Positions 23,624 through 30,585 of a stretch of 30,963 bases of DNA are shown one piece after another. This stretch comes from Dehalococcoidia bacterium UBA1151 (GTDB lineage: Bacteria > Chloroflexota > Dehalococcoidia > Lucifugimonadales > Lucifugimonadaceae), in contig DBZV01000067.1 in the NCBI GenBank assembly GCA_002311865.1, positions 2,576 through 33,538 on the forward strand. Reading direction: 5' to 3'. Position 1 is the stretch's first letter, and each line of letters starts with the position of its first letter. The notes under the pieces are model-generated. The model saw only the letters and a program-made list of their open reading frames with translations. It was not told the origin of the DNA and did not search any database. Made by a program: the position numbers and the translations under genes.

Positions 23624-24036
23624 TTGATCAGTACGCGTGATGTGGATTTGTTGGTCACGGCGTGGAGCAGATCATCCAGCCGAAATGGCTTTGGCAACAC
23701 CGCATCTGCGCCAAGCTCTATCAGGCCTTGAGATACACACGGGGCGTTGGCGCCGCTAATTACGACCACTTTATCTGGTCTCTCCGAAACAGGCATCTCG
23801 CTGAGTTGCTTGAGAACGTGAAAGCCGTCGCACTCGGGCATGAAGAGATCAAGCAGCAGCACATCTGGCCGCTGAGAGCTAATCAACTTCAGCCCTGCCT
23901 CGCCATCGGTAGCGGTGACCACGTTCGTAACCCCCGCAATCTCCAGACAGGCAACGGTCGCGTCCCTCACGCCCTCAACGTCATCGATAATCAGGACGCG
24001 CAGATCAGAATGTGTATCCGTTGTAAACAGTGCCAT
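23620..24036 (-). CDS. Single-domain response regulator (CheY-like receiver)
   Basis: A 138-residue stand-alone receiver domain. All phosphorylation residues are present: the acidic pair D18-D19 in 'VLIIDDVEG', phospho-acceptor D63 in 'VLLLDLFMPECDGF', S94 in 'VVVISGAN' and K116 in 'VLPKPFRL'. There is no output domain, so it must act by binding a partner, as CheY or Spo0F do, or as a relay for a distant kinase. No histidine kinase lies in the window. ATG 24036 has GGAGAG about eleven bases upstream. The stop shares CTAG with the convergent lactonase gene. A long hairpin lies in the 259-base divergent region upstream. Confidence 0.9.
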   Translation of the reverse strand: MALFTTDTHSDLRVLIIDDVEGVRDATVACLEIAGVTNVVTATDGEAGLKLISSQRPDVLLLDLFMPECDGFHVLKQLSEMPVSERPDKVVVISGANAPCVSQGLIELGADAVLPKPFRLDDLLHAVTNKSTSRVLIN

Positions 24037-24154
24037 GTGAGCGTTCTCTCCCCGGATGCTGCCCCCAATATCACTTGTGCTGGTCTGGTAATCATGTATT
24101 TCCAGTCCGCTACTGATGTAAACACATCCCAGAAATATCGGGTACTGGTATTCC

Positions 24155-24196
24155 TCCCCATACGAGTTGGGTCGCCAGACCTACTGGGTATGGGGA
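24155..24196. repeat. Long inverted repeat between receiver and rhomboid genes
   Basis: TCCCCATAC (24155-24163) and GTATGGGGA (24188-24196) are perfect nine-base arms around a 24-base loop. The loop contains a smaller stem, GGTC (24170-24173) with GACC (24178-24181). ATTCCTC also occurs twice as a direct repeat (24150-24156 and 24196-24202). No T-run follows, and no gene ends here, so it is not an obvious terminator. Confidence 0.5.
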
Positions 24197-24295
24197 TTCC
24201 TCGATCATGAAGGTTGGAAAGTTCTTGACAATGTGGGCTGAACATACCGGTGACCCGTAGACTCAACCGGTGGATACATTCGGAAAGTAGCAAAA

Positions 24296-25078
24296 TTGTT
24301 CCAACAAGACCCCGACATTCCAGGTCGCGCATCACTCATTGATCGGTTGCTGGCATCTCAAACACCGGCGACTTTTGTGTTTGTTGGGATAAATGCAATT
24401 GTCTGGCTGGCACTTGAAGCAACAGGTGGTTCTCAAAATATTCCCAATCTGTTGCGATTTGGCGCCAAGTTCGGGCCCGACATCGCCGATGGTCAGTACT
24501 GGCGACTGTTCACGCCAATGTTCTTGCACATTGGGTTCCTGCACCTGCTCACCAACACATTTGGGCTTCTCATATTTGGACGGATTGTTGAGCGCTACTT
24601 CGGATCCCTGAACTTCACACTCATCTACCTGCTGGCTGGAGTCTTCGGAAACATTGCGAGCTACGCCGTTCTGAGTACTGGCGTGGGGGCGGGCGCTAGC
24701 GGTGCTGTATTTGGAATCGTGGCAGCGTACGCAGCATTTCTCTACAAAAACCGGGCGCTTGCCGGACCAATGGGACGTTCAAGCCTGGGCGGGCTTGCTC
24801 TAATCATCGGTGCGAACTTGATGTTCGGATTTGCCGTTTCAGGCATCGACAACTGGGCGCATATCGGCGGCCTGGTATCTGGTTTTTTCATCGCCTTCAG
24901 ATTGGTCCCAACAGTATCGTTCCGACCGCAGGACACGCTAACTGGCCTGATAGGCGGGTTTCTCACACCAATTCTCTCTATGCCCGGCAAAACTGCCCGC
25001 ATCGAAGTGATGCTTGTCAGCATGATCGCAATCGTGGTCACAACATGGGTTGTAGGTTCGGCTTACCCGCTCAACTAA
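24296..25078 (+). CDS. Rhomboid family intramembrane serine protease
   Basis: A 260-residue polytopic membrane protein. The rhomboid signature is complete: 'YWRLFTPMFLHIGFLHLLTN' with H83 and N87, catalytic S135 in 'GAGASGAVFG', and catalytic H189 in 'WAHIGGLVSGF'. About six hydrophobic helices are seen (near 26-41, 79-97, 105-124, 132-150, 164-183, 190-205), with a seventh at about 237-255. It cleaves transmembrane substrates within the bilayer; the substrate is unknown. TTG 24296 is preceded by GGAAAG (24282-24287), so I accept this non-ATG start; no in-frame ATG lies before the first helix. The gene stands alone, divergent from the receiver gene and 74 bases ahead of the Fur-type regulator. 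Confidence 0.92.
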   Translation: MFQQDPDIPGRASLIDRLLASQTPATFVFVGINAIVWLALEATGGSQNIPNLLRFGAKFGPDIADGQYWRLFTPMFLHIGFLHLLTNTFGLLIFGRIVERYFGSLNFTLIYLLAGVFGNIASYAVLSTGVGAGASGAVFGIVAAYAAFLYKNRALAGPMGRSSLGGLALIIGANLMFGFAVSGIDNWAHIGGLVSGFFIAFRLVPTVSFRPQDTLTGLIGGFLTPILSMPGKTARIEVMLVSMIAIVVTTWVVGSAYPLN

Positions 25079-25082
25079 CTAT

Positions 25083-25111
25083 TTGACCCGGGCCGGATGG
25101 GATGAAACAAT
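25083..25111 (+). promoter_or_regulatory. Candidate promoter of the Fur/Zur-ABC operon
   Basis: TTGACC (25083-25088, five of six) and AACAAT (25106-25111, four of six) are separated by 17 bases. The predicted start near 25118 lies just before the inverted repeat at 25122-25134, the classical arrangement for repression by a metal-dependent regulator. The ATG is at 25153. Confidence 0.45.
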
Positions 25112-25121
25112 CATGTTTATC

Positions 25122-25134
25122 GATACAAGGTATC
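25122..25134. promoter_or_regulatory. Candidate Zur/Fur-type operator
   Basis: GATAC (25122-25126) and GTATC (25130-25134) form an inverted repeat around AAG. It lies 18 bases before the regulator ATG and just after the proposed transcription start. The AT-rich dyad fits a Fur-family site in general form, but it does not match a named Zur box that I can quote. Confidence 0.45.
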
Positions 25135-25152
25135 AAAACAGGCACCTGACAA

Positions 25153-25593
25153 ATGGTTTCAACAACTAGCTCTTCACAATCGGATCTGCTCCTCGCGATT
25201 GAGGACCAGGGTCACCGGCACACAGAGACCCGTCGGCTTGTGGCGGAGGCGATTGAGGCATCGCCAGAAAGTTTCACAGCCGAGGAGATCTGCGCACAGC
25301 TTCCAGCGGTCGGTCGGGCCACTGTCTACCGTACTCTCAAGCTATTCCTCTCTGCTGACGTGCTCTGCAAAGTGACCCTGCCGGACGGGGCGCCGCGCTA
25401 TGCCATTGATACCGGGGGTCGCCATCATCATCACTCGATCTGCACCAGTTGTGGGGCAGTTAGCGAATTTCGCGCCTCAACTGTCGAGCGGGTCCTGCGC
25501 GCGTTGGAACGCGAAGTGGAGGGTGAGATTACCGGTCACCGGATGGAGATTTATGTCCGTTGTGGCAAATGCCAGTCTGGAGCTGCCAATTGA
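25153..25593 (+). CDS. zur: Fur-family metalloregulator, probably Zur
   Basis: A 146-residue Fur-family repressor. The N-terminal winged helix includes 'HTETRRLVAEAIEAS', 'FTAEEICAQLPAVGRATVYRT' in two parts and the recognition helix 'GRATVYRTLKLF' (54-65). The C-terminal dimer and metal domain has 'RHHHHSICTSCG' (H91-H94, C97, C100) and a second CxxC at C137/C140 in 'CGKC', giving the structural zinc site. The Zur assignment rests on the zinc-type ABC genes directly downstream; by sequence alone it could also be Fur or Mur. A candidate promoter and operator precede it, suggesting autoregulation. Its TGA overlaps the TTG of the ABC ATPase. Confidence 0.85.
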   Translation: MVSTTSSSQSDLLLAIEDQGHRHTETRRLVAEAIEASPESFTAEEICAQLPAVGRATVYRTLKLFLSADVLCKVTLPDGAPRYAIDTGGRHHHHSICTSCGAVSEFRASTVERVLRALEREVEGEITGHRMEIYVRCGKCQSGAAN

Positions 25594-26417
25594 TTCCAGA
25601 GCCCGGACCAGAGCTACAAACTGACTCTGCAGGCGCCATAAATATCGCTTCAGATGATGGCCGTCAAAATATCGTCGATGCTGATCACTGCACCTACTCT
25701 TACAGCTCTTTTGTGGCCGTGGAAGATGTGAGTCTTCACATTCAAGCATCTGACCTAACAGTGATACTGGGTCCTAATGGCAGCGGCAAATCTACGCTAC
25801 TGAAATTGATGCTTGGGCTACTGAAACCCACTTCTGGATCGATGCGCCTGTTTGGTGTTGACGCCCATAAATTCAAAGACTGGCAAAAAGTAGCGTACGT
25901 GCCCCAGGTCGTGGAGGAGATGAGTGGCGGCTTCCCCGCAACCGTTGAGGAGCTGGTTGCTCAAGGCGATTACTCCGGCGTAAGTCCGCTGGCGATATTC
26001 CGGCGGAGGCCTCCCGAAGTTATTGACTCAGCGCTTGCCACCGCCAGCATTGAGCATCTCAGAAAACATCGCGTATCGGAGCTATCAGTAGGCCAACAAC
26101 AACGTGTGCTCATCGCAAGAGCACTGGTGCGCAAACCTGAACTGCTTGTGCTTGATGAGCCTGTGGCGGGCGTCGATGCGGGTGGCCAGGAGGAGTTCTA
26201 CTCGCTACTGCGGGGACTGGTCACAGATGGCACCGCGGTGACGCTTGTATCGCATGACATTGGCGTGGCAATGCGTGAAGCAACTGTAGTTGCATGCATC
26301 AACAAGACTCTCGTCTTCCATGGGCCGCCACATGACATCACCGGCAAGGAATTACACGACCTGTACGGTCTGCCAATGGACATCTTGCTCCACGATGATG
26401 TGCATGAGCATCGGTAG
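25590..26417 (+). CDS. znuC: Metal (zinc/manganese) ABC transporter ATPase
   Basis: A 275-residue ABC ATPase of the ZnuC/MntB type. Walker A is 'GPNGSGKST' (61-69), the Q-loop is in 'VAYVPQVVEE', the signature is 'LSVGQQQR' (165-172), Walker B is 'LLVLDEP' (185-191), and the H-loop is 'VSHD' (H222). The start is TTG 25590, overlapping the regulator stop as TTGA, with GGAG (25579-25582) seven bases upstream; the frame open to 25560 lies inside the regulator gene. About 25 extra polar residues precede the ABC domain. It powers the permease encoded next. Zinc is favoured because of the Fur-type regulator, but manganese is not excluded. Confidence 0.88.
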   Translation: MIPEPGPELQTDSAGAINIASDDGRQNIVDADHCTYSYSSFVAVEDVSLHIQASDLTVILGPNGSGKSTLLKLMLGLLKPTSGSMRLFGVDAHKFKDWQKVAYVPQVVEEMSGGFPATVEELVAQGDYSGVSPLAIFRRRPPEVIDSALATASIEHLRKHRVSELSVGQQQRVLIARALVRKPELLVLDEPVAGVDAGGQEEFYSLLRGLVTDGTAVTLVSHDIGVAMREATVVACINKTLVFHGPPHDITGKELHDLYGLPMDILLHDDVHEHR

Positions 26418-26425
26418 GGCCGATC

Positions 26426-27262
26426 TTGTCTAATCCGCTTGAGTTTGAGTTCATGGTGAGGGCGCTGATTGGTGGCGTCATGTCCGGCGCAATCGCACCG
26501 TCCCTCGGGCTATTCATCTACTTGCGACGTCTATCGCTGGTTGCTGACACGCTGGCCCACGTAGCGTTGATGGGCGTGGCGATAGGGCTTATCGTCAACG
26601 TGTTTCCGCCCTTCACAGCGCTCATCGCGGCAATCAGCGCGGCTGCAGCGATTGAGGTGATGCGCTCACGCCGGATCTTGCCGGGAGATGCCGCCCTCGC
26701 GGTATTTCTCTACTCGTCGTTGGCGGTTGCAGTAGTCATCATCGGATATTCCGACGGATTCAACTCAGATCTATTCGGCTACCTCTTCGGCAGCATCCTC
26801 ACGGTGTCTTCAACTGACCTCTGGCTCCTTTTCGGATTAGGGGTCATAACGGTTGGCTTCGTCATGATCTTCTTCTCGGAACTCGCGCAGACCTCATTTG
26901 ACATGGATCTTGCCCGAACCAACGGGATAAGAGTGGACTTGATCAATCTGGGACTGGCCGTACTGACCGGCGCAACCATCACACTGTCCATGCGAGTGGT
27001 TGGCGTCTTGCTGATCGGCGCGCTGATAGTTGTGCCTGTTCTCGCCGCACTCAGGCTCACCACCGGTCTTCGCCAGACGCTGTTTGTGTCGATCGTGATT
27101 GGAGTGGTATCCGCGATCACTGGCCTGCTGCTATCTTTCTACACCAACATGGCGCCAGGCGGAGCAATTGTGATCACTTCGATCGGGATCTTAATTGTCA
27201 CCGCGGGATGGAGATTCGGCGTCACGAGATCCAGAACAGAGGCAACTCATCCCGCATCTTGA
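26426..27262 (+). CDS. znuB: Metal ABC transporter permease (ZnuB/MntC family)
   Basis: A 278-residue permease of the ABC-3 family. It has eight or so hydrophobic helices and the typical features 'PSLGLFIYLRRLSLVADTLAHVALMG' spread over residues 25-50, 'RVDLINLGLAVLTGATITLSMRVVGVLLIGALIVVPV' (in parts) and 'TTGLRQTL', which is the ATPase-coupling and pore region. TTG 26426 follows AGGG (26416-26419); ATG 26453 is an alternative start. It lies nine bases after the ATPase gene. No solute-binding protein follows, although ZnuABC systems need one, so ZnuA must be encoded elsewhere. Confidence 0.88.
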   Translation: MSNPLEFEFMVRALIGGVMSGAIAPSLGLFIYLRRLSLVADTLAHVALMGVAIGLIVNVFPPFTALIAAISAAAAIEVMRSRRILPGDAALAVFLYSSLAVAVVIIGYSDGFNSDLFGYLFGSILTVSSTDLWLLFGLGVITVGFVMIFFSELAQTSFDMDLARTNGIRVDLINLGLAVLTGATITLSMRVVGVLLIGALIVVPVLAALRLTTGLRQTLFVSIVIGVVSAITGLLLSFYTNMAPGGAIVITSIGILIVTAGWRFGVTRSRTEATHPAS

Positions 27263-27661
27263 AGCTTGGTCGTTCCTGGCGAAATTTGGGATGGGAAGCC
27301 ATTAGGTAAACGGCGATGAGGATCATACCCTGCTCTGTGACACCCGCAGTTCCCGAGGCAGCTAACTCTTTTCATATAGTCGCCGGCAAGATCAAAATGC
27401 GATCGTTTTCTGTCCACATATTCGACGATTGGGAAGCGTTAGCTCAAAAGAGGTCTCGCAATGCTGCGAGGTCTCTATGTCTCCTGGACTGGATCAGGCG
27501 GGTTCGATACCGACCTGAAATTCGCAGTGAATTGACTGAGAAATCCTGAGTCAGCGATATCAGTTCTTCATTTCTGACGGCCCTGTTCTGGTTCCCACCG
27601 CCTCACATCCCTTACCATCAGCCGTACGTTTCAACCACGCCGTTGGTAAAAAGGAGTAACA
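27263..27661. other. 399-bp intergenic region with a strong hairpin
   Basis: No supported protein gene. A 77-codon open frame (27316-27549) has no Shine-Dalgarno and no recognisable product. The main feature is the hairpin at 27449-27476. A TTGACT at 27532-27537 could be a -35, but its -10 partner is poor. The ThDP enzyme's Shine-Dalgarno AGGAG ends the region. Confidence 0.6.
27449..27476. repeat. Strong 12-pair hairpin in the znuB-ThDP intergenic region
   Basis: AGAGGTCTCGCA (27449-27460) pairs with TGCGAGGTCTCT (27465-27476) around the loop ATGC, with ten Watson-Crick and two G-T pairs. GAGGTCTC also occurs as a direct repeat (27450-27457 and 27468-27475). On the minus strand a short T-run (TTTGAG) follows, but no minus-strand gene ends here. 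Confidence 0.55.
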
Positions 27662-29488
27662 ATGCCAAGACTCACCGGCGGTGAGATCGTGATCGACCGA
27701 CTAATTACAGAGGGCGTGCCATATTTCGTCGGCATCCCGGGGCATGGTGCTCTGGGACTGATCGATGCGGCAAAAAATGCCGCTGACAAGATAGACATCA
27801 TCCAGGTTCGGCATGAACAGAGTGCGGTGCATCTGGCTGACGGCTACTACCGCGTTAGCGGCTCCCCGCTTGCCTGCTTCACCTCCATTGGCCCCGGTGC
27901 ACTCAACACGGCCATTGGGCTTAGCACCTGTTTCGTTGAGTCCACGTCCGCGATGGTCATCTCCGGTGCGCCACACACCTACATGCGCGGCCGAGGAGTC
28001 CTCCAGGAGATCGAGCGCAAAACCCCGGCTGATCTCCCATCCGCAATCGAACCGCTCGTGAAAAAAGCATACAGGCCATCGAAGCACAGCGAACTCTTCG
28101 ACGCGATGGATGATGCCTTCACGCAGATGCGCACTGGCAGACCCGGCCCGGTGTTCTTAAGCCTGCCAATGGACCTGCAGTCAGGCGCAGCTAACGTTCC
28201 CAATACAGAAAGGCGCACCCCATCCGCTCAGCAACCGGAACCCGACTCGGCCGCGATTCAGAAAGCAGCTGAACTCCTGATGAACGCCAATCGAGCCGTG
28301 ATCGTCGCTGGCGGCGGTGTATCTCTCTCCGGCGCGGAGGCAGAATTGCTCAAACTAGCGGAGCAGGCGGGCGCGGCAGTTGTAACAACTTTGCAATCTA
28401 AAGGATGTTTTCCGGAAGATCATCCACTATACGGCTGGCTACCCGGCAGCAAGGGCACCAGCATAGGCAACGCACTAACGCTTTCTGCTGATGTCATTCT
28501 GGCCGTGGGCTGCCGATTCACTGATCAGACTGCAAGCTCCTACCGCGCAAACACAACTTTCAATTTCCCAGAATCGAAGCTTATTCAGATTGATGTGGAC
28601 GCCAGCGAGATTGGCAAGAACATGCCGGTTGACGTCGCCATAGTCGGAGATGCAAAAGCGGCGCTGGGAGCACTGATCGATAAGTTCGCGGACCTCGGAC
28701 CGCGTGGTAGTGAAAAGACCGATAGCTATATAGAGGACATCGCAAAGCTGCGGACCGCATGGCTGGACGAGACCGCGGCGCTCCGGGAGTCGGACGCTGA
28801 ACCATCAACCGTGCCACGCTTCTACAAGGAGCTGAGAGACGTGCTTGATCGAGACGCCATCGTGGTCACTTCGTCCGGTCACGCTCAGGCATGCGTACTG
28901 GAGTTTCCGTTTTACGAGCCACACACGAACATCACCGCCGGTGGCTTCTCCACCATGGGCTTCGCATACCCGGCATCTCTCGGCGCAAAGCTTGCTGCAC
29001 CGGAGCGACAAGTAGTCGCGGTGGTGGGCGATGGCGACTTCATGATGACGATGCAGGAGATGGCGACCGCATTCCAGTACGGCATCAGCACGGTAGTGGT
29101 GGTGCTCAACAACTACGGCTGGTACTCCATCCGAGACCTTCAGATGGCTGAACTGGGTGAGGATCGCGCATACGCAACTGACTTCATCAGTGAGGACAAG
29201 ACGCTCCCTCCAGACTTCGTCATGGCCGGAAAGGCGTTTGGTCTCCACGCGGAAGGTGTGAGTAATCCAGCAGACATCGGCCCCGCAATCACCCGCGCAC
29301 TGGAGTCCGGCCAGCCAGCCCTGGTCGAGGTATCAGTGGCCCGTGACTTCCCCAACTCTGGAAGCACGGTGGTTGGCTGGTGGGATGTACCAGTCCCGGA
29401 CTACCTGAGCGACCGACGAGCTGAATACGAGAAGAATCGTGCTGAGGAAATTCCACCCCACACACGCCGATCTCTGGAAAGGAACTGA
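27662..29488 (+). CDS. Thiamine-diphosphate-dependent enzyme, acetolactate-synthase-like
   Basis: A 608-residue three-domain ThDP enzyme. The N-terminal pyrimidine-binding domain has the catalytic glutamate E52 in 'VRHEQSAVHLADGYYR'. The central domain (about 195-345) has 'AVIVAGGGVSLSGAEAELL' and 'ILAVGCRFTDQTASSYR'. The C-terminal domain has the ThDP/Mg motif, G456-D457-G458 to N483-N484 ('VVGDGDFMMTMQEMATAF' and 'VVLNNYGW'). The fold suits acetolactate synthase and relatives that decarboxylate or ligate 2-oxo acids. The genes next to it are not branched-chain amino acid genes, so a different 2-oxo acid or a ring hydrolysis like that of IolD is possible. ATG 27662 has AGGAG seven bases upstream. 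Confidence 0.85.
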   Translation: MPRLTGGEIVIDRLITEGVPYFVGIPGHGALGLIDAAKNAADKIDIIQVRHEQSAVHLADGYYRVSGSPLACFTSIGPGALNTAIGLSTCFVESTSAMVISGAPHTYMRGRGVLQEIERKTPADLPSAIEPLVKKAYRPSKHSELFDAMDDAFTQMRTGRPGPVFLSLPMDLQSGAANVPNTERRTPSAQQPEPDSAAIQKAAELLMNANRAVIVAGGGVSLSGAEAELLKLAEQAGAAVVTTLQSKGCFPEDHPLYGWLPGSKGTSIGNALTLSADVILAVGCRFTDQTASSYRANTTFNFPESKLIQIDVDASEIGKNMPVDVAIVGDAKAALGALIDKFADLGPRGSEKTDSYIEDIAKLRTAWLDETAALRESDAEPSTVPRFYKELRDVLDRDAIVVTSSGHAQACVLEFPFYEPHTNITAGGFSTMGFAYPASLGAKLAAPERQVVAVVGDGDFMMTMQEMATAFQYGISTVVVVLNNYGWYSIRDLQMAELGEDRAYATDFISEDKTLPPDFVMAGKAFGLHAEGVSNPADIGPAITRALESGQPALVEVSVARDFPNSGSTVVGWWDVPVPDYLSDRRAEYEKNRAEEIPPHTRRSLERN

Positions 29489-29496
29489 CCCCAAAA

Positions 29497-30585
29497 GTGC
29501 ACGGTGCAACTGAGAAGGTGGGAGTGGGGTTCATTGGCGCAGGCCAGATTTCGGAGCTTCACGCTCGCGCATACAGGGATAACCCGACCGGACGATTGGT
29601 CGCGGTCGCCGATATTGACCCACGTGTGGCCGAAGAAAAGGCAAAGTTATATGGCGCTGAGCGTTGGTACACCGACTACCGGGAACTGCTCGAAGACGAA
29701 TCTGTCGATGCCGTTGAGGTCCTGGTCCCGCATCACTTACACCTCCCGGTCACACTGGACTCATTGAGGGCAGGAAAGCACACCTCACTCCAGAAGCCGA
29801 TGGCGCTCTCAGCGGATGAAGCTGATCAGATGATTGCCGCGACATCGGCCTCAGGCAAACTCTTCCGGGTATTTGAGAATTTCCGGTCGTATGAGCCGTT
29901 CATCGTCGCTAAAAAGATGATTGACGATGGAGAAATCGGCGAGCCCCTGGCAATTCGCGTAAAGGTCACCGGCGGGCGCGGAGTTGGCGGATGGATTCAG
30001 CCGCCACCAGCCAGAGCCTGGCGACGAGATCCCGAAACGGGCGGCGGTCCGCCAGCAATCTTCGATCACGGATACCACATCACCTCAATCGTTCCGTTCC
30101 TGATGGGCCACGTGGAGAAAGTCCATGCAATGATGAACTCCGATGCGGCCGGAACAACCGGCTTCTCTGGCTCACCCGCCGTAGTGTCGTGGAAGCATGA
30201 GGGCGTCGATAAATACGGCAGCTGGGAAGTGGTCAGAGCGCCTGAACTCATCGTGAACACGGACTACTATGGTGGCGATGAGTGGGTTGAGGTTACCGGC
30301 GAGCGCGGCGTGCTGATGGTGACCCGTTGCTCGGCCAATCTCTATAACGAGGCTCCCGTGATGCTGGCTCGTGATGGCAAGGTCCAGCGGTTCACCAACA
30401 TGGAAACCGACTGGGGTGAGAGCTTCGCAGCGGGCGGCAAGGAATTCACCCGCGCCATCACAGAAGACTTCCAACCGGACCTGGATGGCGAAGAAGCCAA
30501 GCACTGCCTGCTCTTCGCGCTTGCCGCAGTCAAGAGTGGGATAGAGCACCGCGAAGTTGCACTGTCTGAACTGGAGACCAGTTGA
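29497..30585 (+). CDS. Gfo/Idh/MocA family oxidoreductase
   Basis: A 362-residue NAD(P)-dependent sugar oxidoreductase. The N-terminal Rossmann domain has 'VGFIGAGQISELHARAY' (10-26) and 'LVAVADIDPR'. The usual EKP motif is 'QKPMAL' with Q99, keeping K100. The C-terminal domain has the D190/H194 pair in 'IFDHGYHI', the family's active-site acid-histidine arrangement. It oxidises an inositol or sugar, or one of their acids; the substrate is unknown. GTG 29497 is a weak start, with AAGGA 14 bases away; GTG 29518 or 29524 would also keep the Rossmann motif. It follows the ThDP gene by eight bases and overlaps the next gene as TGATG. Confidence 0.85.
   Translation: MHGATEKVGVGFIGAGQISELHARAYRDNPTGRLVAVADIDPRVAEEKAKLYGAERWYTDYRELLEDESVDAVEVLVPHHLHLPVTLDSLRAGKHTSLQKPMALSADEADQMIAATSASGKLFRVFENFRSYEPFIVAKKMIDDGEIGEPLAIRVKVTGGRGVGGWIQPPPARAWRRDPETGGGPPAIFDHGYHITSIVPFLMGHVEKVHAMMNSDAAGTTGFSGSPAVVSWKHEGVDKYGSWEVVRAPELIVNTDYYGGDEWVEVTGERGVLMVTRCSANLYNEAPVMLARDGKVQRFTNMETDWGESFAAGGKEFTRAITEDFQPDLDGEEAKHCLLFALAAVKSGIEHREVALSELETS

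Noticed and set aside
27499..27514. GGTTCGATACC, resembling a tRNA T-arm
   Set aside because: No matching acceptor, D or anticodon stems could be built around it.
27316..27549. A 77-codon open frame between znuB and the ThDP gene
   Set aside because: No Shine-Dalgarno, no recognisable domain, and it runs through the strong hairpin at 27449-27476.
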